Source: Streptomyces olindensis (GTDB taxonomy: Bacteria; Actinomycetota; Actinomycetes; Streptomycetales; Streptomycetaceae). Taken from it: a stretch of DNA of 64,000 nt. The stretch is taken from positions 372,001 through 436,000 of the forward strand of contig JJOH01000003.1 of assembly GCA_000696115.1 (NCBI GenBank), in the 5' to 3' direction. This document shows, piece by piece, positions 33,940-42,820 of the stretch. The notes under the pieces were generated by a model. It made no database searches and had not been told where the DNA came from. It was given only the letters and a program-made list of their open reading frames with translations. How positions within the stretch are numbered: the stretch's first letter is position 1; the number at the start of each line of letters is the position of its first letter. Made by a program: the position numbers and the translations under genes.

Positions 33940-36876
33940 TCAGGCGGACGCCGACGGCTCCGGGGCGATCAGACCCTCCCGGTAGGCGATCGCCACCGCC
34001 TCACCCCGGCTCGACGCGCCCAGCTTGGCGAGGATGTTGGAGACGTGGACGCTCGCCGTCTTGCCGCTGATGAACAGTTCCTCGCCGATCTGCCGGTTGC
34101 TGCGGCCGAGCGCGAGCAGCCGCAGCACGTCCTGCTCGCGCGCGGTGAGCACACCGGCCCGGTCTCCGGTGGCCGGTGCGTCCGACAGCCGGCCGCGCCG
34201 GACCAGAGCCTCCACCTGCTCCCGCAGCGGCACGGCACCCAGCCGGTCGGCGGTCTCCCGGACCGCCCGGGCCTGAGCCGCCGCCTCCTCGCGGCGCCCG
34301 GCCGCCACCAGGGCCTCGGCGTACCGCAGCCGGCACCGCGCCCGCTCGTGGACGTCGCCGTAGCCGAACGCCGTCACCGCCTCCGACCAGGCCGCCGCGT
34401 CCGGCCCCGACACGGCCCGCAGCCACTCCGCCTCGGCCCGGGCCAGCCACGCCTGTCCCTCGGGGCCCTGCGGAGTGTCGTCCTCACCGCGGCGGGCGAC
34501 GGCCCGCGCCACGTCCACGAGCTCCGTCGCCGTGTCCGTCCAGTGGCGCGCCCCGTCCTCGTCGCCGGTCAGCCGCAGTTCGACGGCCGCGTCGGCCACG
34601 GCCGACAGCGCCAGGGCGGCGAGCCGGACCGTCACGTCCGGGCGGGTGCCCGCCTCGTCGGTGAGGGCCGCGACCGTGGAGCGCATCCGGCGCACCGCCT
34701 CCGCCGGGTCCCGGCGCAGCGCCGCGGCGTCGGTGAGCACGATGCCCGCCACCAGGGTGGCCATCCAGTCGAAGGGCCCGTCCAGCAGGGCACGGGCCCG
34801 GTCCGCCGCCGCGAGATCGCCGCGGGCCAGCGCCACGTACAGCGCAGGACCGACCGTGTACCCGCCGGCGGCCGGCAGCACGTCGGCGTCGGCCTCCGCC
34901 GCGCGCACGCACTCGTCCCAGCGGCCCAGCGCGTGCAGCACCAGCAGCCGCAGGTACCGCATCTCCAGCGGGTACGGGGAGGACAGCAGCCCGGCGCGCC
35001 GGGCCCGGTCCAGGCCCTCCGTCAGCCAGGGCAGGCACTCGGCAGGCTTCCCGTTCTCGTGGCAGCCCATGGCCAGGTTGAACAGGGCCCGCAGCTCCAC
35101 GGCCGCGTTGCCGGAACTCCGGGCCAGCTCCCGGGCCCGCAGCAGCCGCTCCCGGCCCTCGGGGCCGCGCCGCCCGCCCGCGCCGAAGACCGCCAGGGAG
35201 ATCAACAGGTCCGCCTGGGCGTCGGTCACCCTCAGTTCCTCGGCCACGCTCAGGGCCCGCCGGGCGACGCGCAGCGCGGTCTCGTTCTCCCCGATGTGAC
35301 GCGCGGCCATGGCATGCGTGGCCGCCGCCCACACCCACGTGACCGACGCGGGCTCCTCGGGGATCATCGCCAGCGCCTCGCTGCTGTAGGCGAACGCCGC
35401 CGTCAGACTGTCCACGCTCAGCAGGTTCCCGGCGAGCGTGTAGCGGACCCGGGCGGCGAGTTCGGAGTCGGCGTCCTGCCCGAGCTCCGCCAGCGCGGAC
35501 CGGGTGAGGGAGACGGCCCGGTGCAACTCGCCGGCGTGCGCGGCGGCCGCCGAGGCGCGCAGCGTCAGCGTCACACGGTCGACGCCCCCTCCGGAGGGCC
35601 GGGCCTCCGCGCCGACGGCCGGCCACAGGTCCAGGGCAGCCTCCAGATGGCGCTGCTCCTCGGCCGGCGCGCCGACCCGCTGGGCGTGGTCGGCCGCCTC
35701 CAGCGAAGCGGCCAGCGCCTCGGCGAGGTCATGGCTCTCCCGGTAGTGATGGGCGCGCTCGGCGGCACTCTCGGCACGGCCCCCGCGCCCGGCGAGCAGC
35801 CGCGCGAACGCGCCGTGCAGCCTCGCACGCTCCCCGGGCAGCAGATCGGCGTAGACGGCCTCCCGGGCGAGGGCGTGCCGGAAGGAGTATGTGCCGTCGT
35901 CCCCGGTGACGAGGAGCTGCCGCCCCACCGCCTCGCGCAGCGCCGACTCCAGCTCCTCCTCGGGCAGACCCACCGCCTCCCGCAGCAGGTCGTGCCCCAC
36001 CCGGCGTCCGGCGACGGCGGCGGTCCGCAGCACCTGCTGGGCGGTGCCGGAGAGCTGCTCGAAACGGATCAGCAGCACATCGGCGAGTCCGCTGGGCACC
36101 CCGCCGGCCTCGGAGTCGGTGGCCGCGAGGAGTTCCTCCGCGTAGAAGGCGTTGCCCTCGGCCCGCTCCACGATCCGCCGTACGGTGGCGTCCGGCAGCG
36201 GACGGTGTTCGAGGGACCGCACCAGCCGGTCCACATCGGAATCGGGCAGCGGCCGCAGCTCCAGCCGCTCCACGGCGGGCAGCCGCACGAGTTCCGCCAG
36301 CAGCGGCCGCAGGGGATGCCGGCGGTGCAGATCGTCCGCCCGGTACGAGGCGAACACCGCCAGCCGGTGCCGCAGGACGCCCCGGCCGAGCAGGAACCGC
36401 AGCAGGTCCCGCGACGACTGGTCGGCCCAGTGCAGGTCCTCCAGCACGAGCAGCAGCGGGGCGGCCTCGGCCACGTCGGCCAGCAGCCCGGCGATTCCTT
36501 CGAAGAGCCGCAGCCGCCCGTCCACGTCCCGCACGGCGTCGGTCCCAGCACCCAGCAGCCGCTCGACCACAGGATGAGCGGCCAGGGCGGCGGAGAACCG
36601 CTCGTCGGCGGCGAGCACCCCCAGGATCTCCGTGAACGGCAGATAGGGCAGCCCGACGTCCCCGAGATCCACGCAGTGCCCGGCGACCACCGTCATTCCG
36701 GCGTCAGCGGCCACCCCACCGGCCTCGTCCAGCAGCCGGGTCTTGCCCACCCCGGCGTCCCCGGCGACCAGCACGGCCCGGGCCTCGCCTCCGCGGGCAC
36801 GCTCCAGCACACCGAAGAGCCGGGCGAGTTCGGCGTCCCGCCCGACAACCGGCGTGACAAATGAAGCGTGCTGCAC
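33940..36876 (-). CDS. Large ATP-binding LuxR-family (LAL-type) transcriptional regulator
   Basis: The 978-aa protein has an N-terminal AAA/STAND-type ATPase with Walker A (GDAGVGKTRLLDEAG, about 40) and Walker B (LLLVLEDLHWADQSS, about 140). A long helical middle (about 300-900) with TPR-like character follows. The C-terminal LuxR helix-turn-helix (LTAREQDVLRLLALGRSNRQ, SVHVSNILAKLGA) ends near residue 965. Such LAL regulators bind a ligand through the middle region and activate transcription. It starts with the GTG at 36876 (VQHASFVTPVVGRDAELARL). It is convergent with the giant-protein operon and separated from it by 179 bases, so I do not infer control of that operon. Confidence 0.95.
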   Translation of the reverse strand: MQHASFVTPVVGRDAELARLFGVLERARGGEARAVLVAGDAGVGKTRLLDEAGGVAADAGMTVVAGHCVDLGDVGLPYLPFTEILGVLAADERFSAALAAHPVVERLLGAGTDAVRDVDGRLRLFEGIAGLLADVAEAAPLLLVLEDLHWADQSSRDLLRFLLGRGVLRHRLAVFASYRADDLHRRHPLRPLLAELVRLPAVERLELRPLPDSDVDRLVRSLEHRPLPDATVRRIVERAEGNAFYAEELLAATDSEAGGVPSGLADVLLIRFEQLSGTAQQVLRTAAVAGRRVGHDLLREAVGLPEEELESALREAVGRQLLVTGDDGTYSFRHALAREAVYADLLPGERARLHGAFARLLAGRGGRAESAAERAHHYRESHDLAEALAASLEAADHAQRVGAPAEEQRHLEAALDLWPAVGAEARPSGGGVDRVTLTLRASAAAAHAGELHRAVSLTRSALAELGQDADSELAARVRYTLAGNLLSVDSLTAAFAYSSEALAMIPEEPASVTWVWAAATHAMAARHIGENETALRVARRALSVAEELRVTDAQADLLISLAVFGAGGRRGPEGRERLLRARELARSSGNAAVELRALFNLAMGCHENGKPAECLPWLTEGLDRARRAGLLSSPYPLEMRYLRLLVLHALGRWDECVRAAEADADVLPAAGGYTVGPALYVALARGDLAAADRARALLDGPFDWMATLVAGIVLTDAAALRRDPAEAVRRMRSTVAALTDEAGTRPDVTVRLAALALSAVADAAVELRLTGDEDGARHWTDTATELVDVARAVARRGEDDTPQGPEGQAWLARAEAEWLRAVSGPDAAAWSEAVTAFGYGDVHERARCRLRYAEALVAAGRREEAAAQARAVRETADRLGAVPLREQVEALVRRGRLSDAPATGDRAGVLTAREQDVLRLLALGRSNRQIGEELFISGKTASVHVSNILAKLGASSRGEAVAIAYREGLIAPEPSASA

Positions 36877-36892
36877 AGGACCAACCTTCTTC

Positions 36893-36968
36893 TTCAGGGG
36901 CGCGGGGCTGTGACATGGTGCGGCTCCGCCGCGCGGGCGCGATCAACCACACACGACTCGCAGCCGCC
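36893..36968. repeat. Streptomyces-type intergenic repeat element
   Basis: The stretch beginning CAGGGGCGCGGGGCTGTGAC and continuing through GCGGCTCCGCCGCG and GGGCGCGATCAACCACAC to CGCAGCCGCC looks like a dispersed palindromic intergenic repeat. I recall very similar elements between genes in many Streptomyces genomes. It contains the hairpin GCGGC-TCC-GCCGC. No second copy is present in this window. Confidence 0.5.
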
Positions 36969-36991
36969 ACGAGACCATGAGACCCGAGCTC

Positions 36992-37345
36992 TCAGGTCCG
37001 CAGAACCCTGGCCCAGTCATCGGGCACCCGCCCCGCAGGCCCCGGCGCCGGCTGATCCGCGGGATGACTCACCGGCGGAGCCAGCTCCGGCCCCGACTCG
37101 TACAACTCGTTCGTCGAGTAGTCCCAGTACCAGCCCTCACCCGGCTCGAAGCTCTGCACCAGGGGATGCCCCGACTCCCTGAAGTGAGCCGTCGCGTGCT
37201 TCGCGGGCGAACTGTCACAACACCCCACGTGCCCGCACTGCGCACACCGCCGCAGATGGAACCACCACCCCCCGGCCGCGTCGCACTCCACGCACCCGCT
37301 GCCGCTCGGCGGCACACTCGGATCGATCCCGTTCCCACCACTCAT
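36992..37345 (-). CDS. UBP-type zinc-finger protein
   Basis: This 117-aa protein has one ZnF-UBP domain with its Cys/His set in order: GCVECDAAGGWWFHLRRC, CAQCGHVGCCDSS, then KHATAHFRESGHPLVQ. The following GEGWYWDYSTNELYES is typical of bacterial members. In eukaryotes this fold binds ubiquitin C-termini; bacteria have no ubiquitin here, so the ligand is unknown. The start ATG overlaps the stop of the histidine-kinase gene by four bases (ATGA), making it the third, coupled gene of a redox or stress signalling operon. The C-terminal about 25 residues are Pro-rich and probably disordered. Confidence 0.9.
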   Translation of the reverse strand: MSGGNGIDPSVPPSGSGCVECDAAGGWWFHLRRCAQCGHVGCCDSSPAKHATAHFRESGHPLVQSFEPGEGWYWDYSTNELYESGPELAPPVSHPADQPAPGPAGRVPDDWARVLRT

Positions 37346-38787
37346 GCCGACTCCTCCTCGGCCGCCGTAAGCGGCAGCAGCACCTGGAACCGCGTGTCTC
37401 CCGGTTCCGACTCCACCTGGATGCTCCCGTGGTGCTTGTTGACCACGATCCGCCAGGAGATGTCGAGCCCGAGCCCGGTCCCCTCACCCACCGGCTTCGT
37501 CGTGAAGAACGGGTCGAAGATCCGCCCCCGGTCCTCCGCCGGGATACCGACGCCGGTGTCCCGGAACTCCACCAGCAGCCGGTCGTGGTCCCGCGCCGTG
37601 CGCACGGTCAACGTCCCCTCGCCGCCCGCGCTGTTCATCGCCGAGACCGCGTTGTCGATCAGGTTCGTCCACACCTGGTTGAGCTCCGCCGGGTACGCCG
37701 GGATGTTCGGCAGCGTCCGGTCGTACTCCTTGACGACCTTGATCTGCCTTCCGATCTTGCCCGACAGCATCAGCAGGGTGGAGTCGAGGAGTTCGTGCAC
37801 GTCGGCGTTCTGGAACGGCGCCCGGTCGAGCTGCGAGTACTGCTTCGCCGCGTCGACGAGGTGCGAGATGCGGGTGGTCGAGTCGTTGATCTCGTCCATC
37901 AGCAGCTCGGTCTCGACCGTGTAGTTCAGCCAGCCGATCGCGCTCGGCAGCATCTCCTCGTCCACGGCGGCCGCGACCTGGTCCAGCCAGTCCACGTCGA
38001 GACCCGCCTGCACGAACGTGGGCGCGATCCGCCAGCCGTCCGCGATGCCCTGGTCGTCGAGCCAGTCGGTGAGCACGTCCTCCCGGTCGGAGGCCTCCAG
38101 CGGGCTCAACACGGGGGCCTTGGCGACCCGTTCGGCGGTGCGTTCCTGGATGTCGATGAGCCTCGCCATCACCTCGGGGGAGTACGAACCCTGTGCGATG
38201 ACCGCCAACTTGTGCCGCATCTTGCCGACCCGCTCCCGCAGCGTCGCGGTCGCCCGCACGGCCGCCGCGGCCGGGTTGTTGAGTTCGTGCGTGAGACCGG
38301 CGGACAAGGACCCCAGCGCCAGCAGCCGTTCGCGCTGCCCGATGGCCCGCTGGGTGTTCTTCGAGCCGAAGAAGAGCCCCTCCAGCAGATGCACCGCCAT
38401 CGGGAACCACTCCTGCATGATCTCCGCGAACGTGTCGGCGGGCAGCACGAAGAAGCGCGTCGGCTCGGTGACGCGCATGGAGTTGTTGTAGACCTGCCGC
38501 ACCCGGTCGCCCAGGTACGCCTGCATGGATCCCGCGTACACCCCGCGCTGCGAGGTCCGGGTCACCTCCACGTCGTCCCCGCCGACCCGGCGGTACAGCA
38601 CGACCGTGCCGTCCAGCATCACGTAGAAGCAGGTGGCGGGGTCGCCCTCGGTGTACACCGGCCCGGGCTCGTACCGCTCCACCCGCCCCTCGGCGCAGAG
38701 CCGCCCGAGCTGTTCGGGCGTCAGTTTCTCGAACAGGAACAGGGAGCCGATCTCCTGCGGGCTGCAGGGCACGGCCCGCCCGCTCAC
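37342..38787 (-). CDS. Histidine kinase with N-terminal cyclic-nucleotide-binding domain
   Basis: The 481-aa soluble protein starts with a cNMP-binding beta-roll (about 10-130: PVYTEGDPATCFYVMLDGTV). A dimerisation helix pair follows, with the phospho-acceptor His in GLTHELNNPAAAAVRAT. The HATPase_c domain has N box TNLIDNAVSAM, G1 RDTGVGIPAEDRG and G2 GEGTGLGLDISW. It should autophosphorylate in response to a nucleotide or other cytoplasmic signal. It overlaps the upstream receiver-flavoprotein gene and the downstream UBP finger gene by four bases each, so the receiver is its obvious partner. There are no membrane helices. Confidence 0.92.
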   Translation of the reverse strand: MSGRAVPCSPQEIGSLFLFEKLTPEQLGRLCAEGRVERYEPGPVYTEGDPATCFYVMLDGTVVLYRRVGGDDVEVTRTSQRGVYAGSMQAYLGDRVRQVYNNSMRVTEPTRFFVLPADTFAEIMQEWFPMAVHLLEGLFFGSKNTQRAIGQRERLLALGSLSAGLTHELNNPAAAAVRATATLRERVGKMRHKLAVIAQGSYSPEVMARLIDIQERTAERVAKAPVLSPLEASDREDVLTDWLDDQGIADGWRIAPTFVQAGLDVDWLDQVAAAVDEEMLPSAIGWLNYTVETELLMDEINDSTTRISHLVDAAKQYSQLDRAPFQNADVHELLDSTLLMLSGKIGRQIKVVKEYDRTLPNIPAYPAELNQVWTNLIDNAVSAMNSAGGEGTLTVRTARDHDRLLVEFRDTGVGIPAEDRGRIFDPFFTTKPVGEGTGLGLDISWRIVVNKHHGSIQVESEPGDTRFQVLLPLTAAEEESA

Positions 38788-40460
38788 GACTGCTCCAGAT
38801 ACCGGTGGACGAGCATCACGGCCATGGCTCCCTCTCCGACGGCGGACGCGACCCGCTTGGCGGACTCGGAGCGGGCGTCACCCGCCACGAACACGCCGGG
38901 CACGCTGGTCTCCAGGTGGTACGGCGGCCGGTCCAGCTCCCAGCCCTCGGGCGGACGGCCGTCCGCGGTCAGGTCGGGCCCGGCGAGGATGAACCCGCGC
39001 TCGTCGCGCAGCACGGTGCCGTCCAGCCAGTCGGTGAGCGGGGCCGCGCCGATGAACACGAACATCCACTGCGCGTCGACCTGTTCGGTCTCCCCGCTGT
39101 CCACGTCCCGCAGGGTCAGCCGCTCCAGCCGGCCGTCGCCGTGCGCCTCCTCGACGACCGTGCGGGCGCGCACCCGGATGTTGGGGGACTCCTCGATCTG
39201 CTGGATCAGGTAGTGCGACATCGACGCCGTCAGCGACTCGCCGCGCACCAGCAGCGTCACCGACTTGGCGCCCCGGGACAGGTACATCGCCGCCTGCCCC
39301 GCGGAGTTGGCGCCGCCGACGATGTACACGTCCTGCCCCTGGCAGGAGGGGGCCTCCGTCAGGGCCGAGCCGTAGAAGACCCCGCAGCCGGTCAGGTCGT
39401 CGCAGCCGGGCGCCGACAGCTGCCGGTAGCTCACGCCGGTCGCCAGGATCACGCTGTGCGCGGCGACCGCCGAGCCGTCCGAGAACCGCACCACCCGCGC
39501 GGCGCCGTTGACCTCCAGGGCCGTCACCTCGCGCGCGGTGAGGATCTCGGCGCCGAACTTGGCGGCCTGCCGCCGGGCGCGGTCGGTGAGCTGCGCCCCC
39601 GAGACGCCGTCGGGGAAGCCCAGGTAGTTCTCGATGCGGGAGCTCTGCCCGGCCTGCCCGCCGGTCGCCGACCGCTCCACCAGCACGGTCCGCAGCCCCT
39701 CGGAGGCGCCGTAGACGGCCGCGCCGAGCCCGGCCGGGCCGCCGCCGATGACGACCAGGTCGTAGAAGTCGGCCGTCGGGGTTGTAGCCAGCCCGACCCG
39801 GGCGGCGAGATCGACGGCCTCCGGCTCGACCAGTGGTGTCCCGTCCGGCGTGATGACCACCGGCAGCCGCATCCCGTCCTCGCCGGCCGCGGCCAGCAGC
39901 CGGCGTCCCTCCGGCTCGTCGGAGGAGTACCAGCGGTAGGGCACCTGGTTGCGGGCCAGGAACTCCCGCACGTCGGAGGAGCGGGACGACCAGCGGTGCC
40001 CGACCACCTTCGTGGCGGGCACGGGCCGGAAGTCGCTGGACCGCCAGGCCTGGAGCAGGTCGTCCAGGACCGGGTACAGCTTCTCCTCCGGCGGGTCCCA
40101 CGGCTTGAGGAGGTAGTGGTCGAGGTCGACGACGTTGATCGCGTCGATCGCCGCGTTCGTGTCCGCGTACGCCGTCAGCAGCACGCGCCGCGCGCCCGGG
40201 TAGACGTCAAGGGCCTGTTCCAGGAACTCGATGCCGTTCATCTGCGGCATCCGGTAGTCGGCCAGGATCACCGCCACGAGGTCGCCGCGCAGCTTCAGTT
40301 CCCGCAGCGCGTCCAGCGCCGACGCGCCGGACTCCGCGCGCACGATCCGGTACGACGCGCCGTACCGCCGCCTCAGGTCCCGGGCCACGGCCCGGGAGAC
40401 CCCCGGATCGTCGTCCACGGTCATGATGACGGTCCGCGCCGTATCGGCGGCCTGTGCCAT
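38784..40460 (-). CDS. Fused response regulator / thioredoxin-reductase-like flavoprotein
   Basis: The 558-aa protein has a receiver domain (about 10-130): acidic pocket MTVDDDPGVSR, phospho-Asp in ILADYRMPQMNG and Lys in LLKPWDP. A glutaredoxin-like middle (about 155-235, VVGHRWSSRSSDVREFL) carries no CxxC. The C-terminal part is a TrxR-type FAD/NAD(P) oxidoreductase (VVIGGGPAGLGAAVYG, QDVYIVGGANSAGQAAMYLS, GVFVAGDARSES). Where TrxR has its redox CxxC, this reads LTGCGVFYGSA with one Cys. Disulphide reduction in the usual way is therefore unlikely. The ATG at 40460 is the chosen start, with the receiver beginning a dozen residues later. It is the first gene of the coupled operon. Confidence 0.92.
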   Translation of the reverse strand: MAQAADTARTVIMTVDDDPGVSRAVARDLRRRYGASYRIVRAESGASALDALRELKLRGDLVAVILADYRMPQMNGIEFLEQALDVYPGARRVLLTAYADTNAAIDAINVVDLDHYLLKPWDPPEEKLYPVLDDLLQAWRSSDFRPVPATKVVGHRWSSRSSDVREFLARNQVPYRWYSSDEPEGRRLLAAAGEDGMRLPVVITPDGTPLVEPEAVDLAARVGLATTPTADFYDLVVIGGGPAGLGAAVYGASEGLRTVLVERSATGGQAGQSSRIENYLGFPDGVSGAQLTDRARRQAAKFGAEILTAREVTALEVNGAARVVRFSDGSAVAAHSVILATGVSYRQLSAPGCDDLTGCGVFYGSALTEAPSCQGQDVYIVGGANSAGQAAMYLSRGAKSVTLLVRGESLTASMSHYLIQQIEESPNIRVRARTVVEEAHGDGRLERLTLRDVDSGETEQVDAQWMFVFIGAAPLTDWLDGTVLRDERGFILAGPDLTADGRPPEGWELDRPPYHLETSVPGVFVAGDARSESAKRVASAVGEGAMAVMLVHRYLEQS

Positions 40461-40651
40461 ACGTCCCCCACACCGGGCGGTCGACTCACGGCGCGGCGTC
40501 CCGGGGGCGCCGCGCCGACCTCCGCCCATCGTATGTTCGATCGCCGGGGAACGCCCGGATACGGAGATCATCGCCAAGTGTCGCCCGGCAGACGCTGAGG
40601 TTGGGGAAGACTGATCACCATCGCCAGTGACCCACACAAGGAGGCAACCGG

Positions 40652-41545
40652 ATGACACGCCCGATCACCGCAGGGGTCGACGGATCGCAGGAGAGCCTCG
40701 CGGCCCTCGGCTGGGCGGCCCGCGAGGCGGTGCGCCGCGCACGGCCGCTGCGCGTGGTGCACGCCTGGCGGTTCCAGCCGCAGGAGGCGCTCGAAGCGGG
40801 GATCGAGGGCGACGCGGACAGCCAGGCCGAGTGGGTGCACAGCGCGGTGACCGAGGCCGTCACGACCGTCACCGAACGGCACCCGGACCTCGACGTGACC
40901 ACCGACGTCGTGGAGGGCCCGGTTGTCGACACCCTGGTCGCCGCCGCTGCCGACGCCGAGCTGCTGGTGCTCGGCTCGCGCGGGCACGGGCCGATCGTCG
41001 GCTTCCTGCTCGGCTCGGTCGGCCAGCAGGTCATCGCCGGGACCACCCGGCCCGTGGTGCTCGTCCGGGCCGGCGACCAGCCCTCGGGCGAAGCCGCCGG
41101 GCGGGAGGTCGTCGTGGGCCAGCAGGGCGCCCCGGAGGACAGCGCCGACACGCTCCGCTTCGCGTTCGAGACGGCCGCCGCGCGCGGGGCGACGGTGCGG
41201 GTCGTGCGGGCCTGGACGCTGCCGCCCGTGTTCGCCTACAGCCCGGGTTCGCTGAAGCTCCTCGACGAGGCCGGGGGACTGGAGCCCTACGAGAAGAAGG
41301 CCCTGGCCGCCGCGGTCCGGCCGTGGCGGGAGCGGTTCCCCGACGTGCCGGTGGAGGAGCACGTGGAGATGGGCAGCGCCGGCCAGGTCCTGCTGTCGGT
41401 GGCCGGCACGGCCCAGCTGATGGTCGTCGGCCGCCGCGCCCACCGCACGGCCGTCGGCGCCCGCATCGGCTCGGTGGCCCACGGCGTGCTGCACCACGCG
41501 GACTGCCCGGTGGCGGTCGTGCCGCACGCCGCGCGGGAGCGGTAG
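40652..41545 (+). CDS. Universal stress protein with two USP domains
   Basis: The 297-aa protein contains two Usp alpha/beta domains in tandem: 1-145 (ITAGVDGSQESLAALGWAAR) and about 155-297. The first has the ATP-binding motif GSRGHGPIVGFLLGSV; the second has the weaker GRRAHRTAVGARIGSV. Such proteins bind ATP and help cells survive hypoxia or stasis. The start is preceded by AAGGAGG. It is divergent from the receiver-flavoprotein operon with 191 bases between them, and may be controlled by that system. The stop lies one base from the end of the convergent DUF4032 gene. Confidence 0.95.
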   Translation: MTRPITAGVDGSQESLAALGWAAREAVRRARPLRVVHAWRFQPQEALEAGIEGDADSQAEWVHSAVTEAVTTVTERHPDLDVTTDVVEGPVVDTLVAAAADAELLVLGSRGHGPIVGFLLGSVGQQVIAGTTRPVVLVRAGDQPSGEAAGREVVVGQQGAPEDSADTLRFAFETAAARGATVRVVRAWTLPPVFAYSPGSLKLLDEAGGLEPYEKKALAAAVRPWRERFPDVPVEEHVEMGSAGQVLLSVAGTAQLMVVGRRAHRTAVGARIGSVAHGVLHHADCPVAVVPHAARER

Positions 41546-41546
41546 C

Positions 41547-42779
41547 TCAGTCCGTGGTCGGCAGCAGCGTCTCGCCGGCCTTGGGCAGGATGTTCTTGAT
41601 GTAGTCCTCGACCGCCGTGTCGAGGCCTATGTCGTGCTGGGCGCGCTCGGACAGGTACCAGCGGTGTTCGAGGAGCTGGTGGTAGATCTCCGCCGGGTCC
41701 ATGGCGCCGCGCAGTTCGGGCGGGACGGCCCGCACGGTCGGGCGGAACACCTCGCGCACCCAGCGGTGGGCGAGGACCTCCGGGCGGGCTCCCAGGGGGT
41801 CGCCCGGGGCGTAGTCCTCCTGGGTCGCCATCCAGCTCTCCAGGTCGTTCAGCAGCCGCCGGGCCTGGTTCTCCTCCGTGTCCAGCCCGGTCAGGCGCAG
41901 CAACTGCCGCTGGTGGTGGCCCGCGTCGACGACCTTCGGCACGAAACTGACCGTGTCACCGTTCGACGCGTGCTCGATCTGCATCTCCGCCACGTCGAAA
42001 CCGAGGTCGTTCAGGCGCCGGATCCGGCGTTCGATGTAGTGGTACTTGCCCGCCGGGTAGACGGACGTCCGCGTCAGCTCGTCCCACAGGCCGCGATACC
42101 GCGCGCAGATCTCCATGCCGAACTCGATCGGGTCGACGGACGGGTGCAGCGCCCCGGACGCCTCCAGGTCCAGCAGCTCCCCGCTGATGTTCACCCGGGC
42201 GAGATCGAGGTCGTACTCGCGCTGCCCCTGGCTGAGCTGCGGGTGCAGGTCACCGGTCTCCGCGTCCACCAGGTAGGCCGCGTACGCGCCCGCGTCCCGC
42301 CGGAACAGGGTGTTGGACAGGGAGCAGTCGCCCCACGCGAACCCGGCCAGGTGCAGCCGCACCAGGAGCACGGCGAGCGCGTCCATCAGGCGGTGCATGG
42401 TGGCCGGGCGCATGGTCGTCTCGAACATCGAGCGGTACGGCATCGATCCGCCCAGGTGCCGGGTGACCAGCACGCTCTCCAGCGGGGCGCCGTCCGCGTC
42501 GGTGCGGCCGGTGACCACGGCCAGCGGGTCCACCGCCGGGATGCCGATCCGGTCCAGGTCGCGCAGCAGTTCGTACTCGCGCAGCGCGGGCCGCTCGGCC
42601 AGCTCCTTGACGGCGATCACCTCGTCGCCGGCGCGGGAGTAGCGCACCACGTGCCGGGAGATGCCGCGCGGCAGCGGCACCAGGTACTCCTCCGGCCACT
42701 CCTCCAGGGGCACGTCCCACGGCAGTTCCAGCAGGAGCGCGGGATGCTCCGGGTTCGTCGCGCTGATCTGCAGTGCCAT
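41547..42779 (-). CDS. DUF4032 kinase-like protein
   Basis: This 410-aa protein has an N-terminal lipopolysaccharide-kinase-like fold. The Lys is in EVIAVKELAERPALREYELL, and the catalytic-loop-like GFAWGDCSLSNTLFRRDAG has Asp and Asn in kinase-like spacing. AYLVDAETGDL follows, with a DxE in place of DFG. The C-terminal half (about 240-400, including GLDTEENQARRLLNDLESWM) is the DUF4032 part. Streptomyces members are annotated as conserved proteins of unknown function; kinase activity is plausible but unproven. No signal peptide or membrane segment is seen. Confidence 0.88.
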   Translation of the reverse strand: MALQISATNPEHPALLLELPWDVPLEEWPEEYLVPLPRGISRHVVRYSRAGDEVIAVKELAERPALREYELLRDLDRIGIPAVDPLAVVTGRTDADGAPLESVLVTRHLGGSMPYRSMFETTMRPATMHRLMDALAVLLVRLHLAGFAWGDCSLSNTLFRRDAGAYAAYLVDAETGDLHPQLSQGQREYDLDLARVNISGELLDLEASGALHPSVDPIEFGMEICARYRGLWDELTRTSVYPAGKYHYIERRIRRLNDLGFDVAEMQIEHASNGDTVSFVPKVVDAGHHQRQLLRLTGLDTEENQARRLLNDLESWMATQEDYAPGDPLGARPEVLAHRWVREVFRPTVRAVPPELRGAMDPAEIYHQLLEHRWYLSERAQHDIGLDTAVEDYIKNILPKAGETLLPTTD

Positions 42780-42820
42780 GCGCCGGGTGTCCTTGTCTCG
42801 CCGCCGATCGTCGCCTCACT

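Noticed and set aside
33844..36864. A 1006-aa open frame opposite the LuxR-family gene
   Set aside because: It is the antisense of a clear LuxR/ATPase gene. The product is low-complexity, rich in Gly, Arg, Pro and His, with no domain, as expected for reverse reading of GC-rich DNA.
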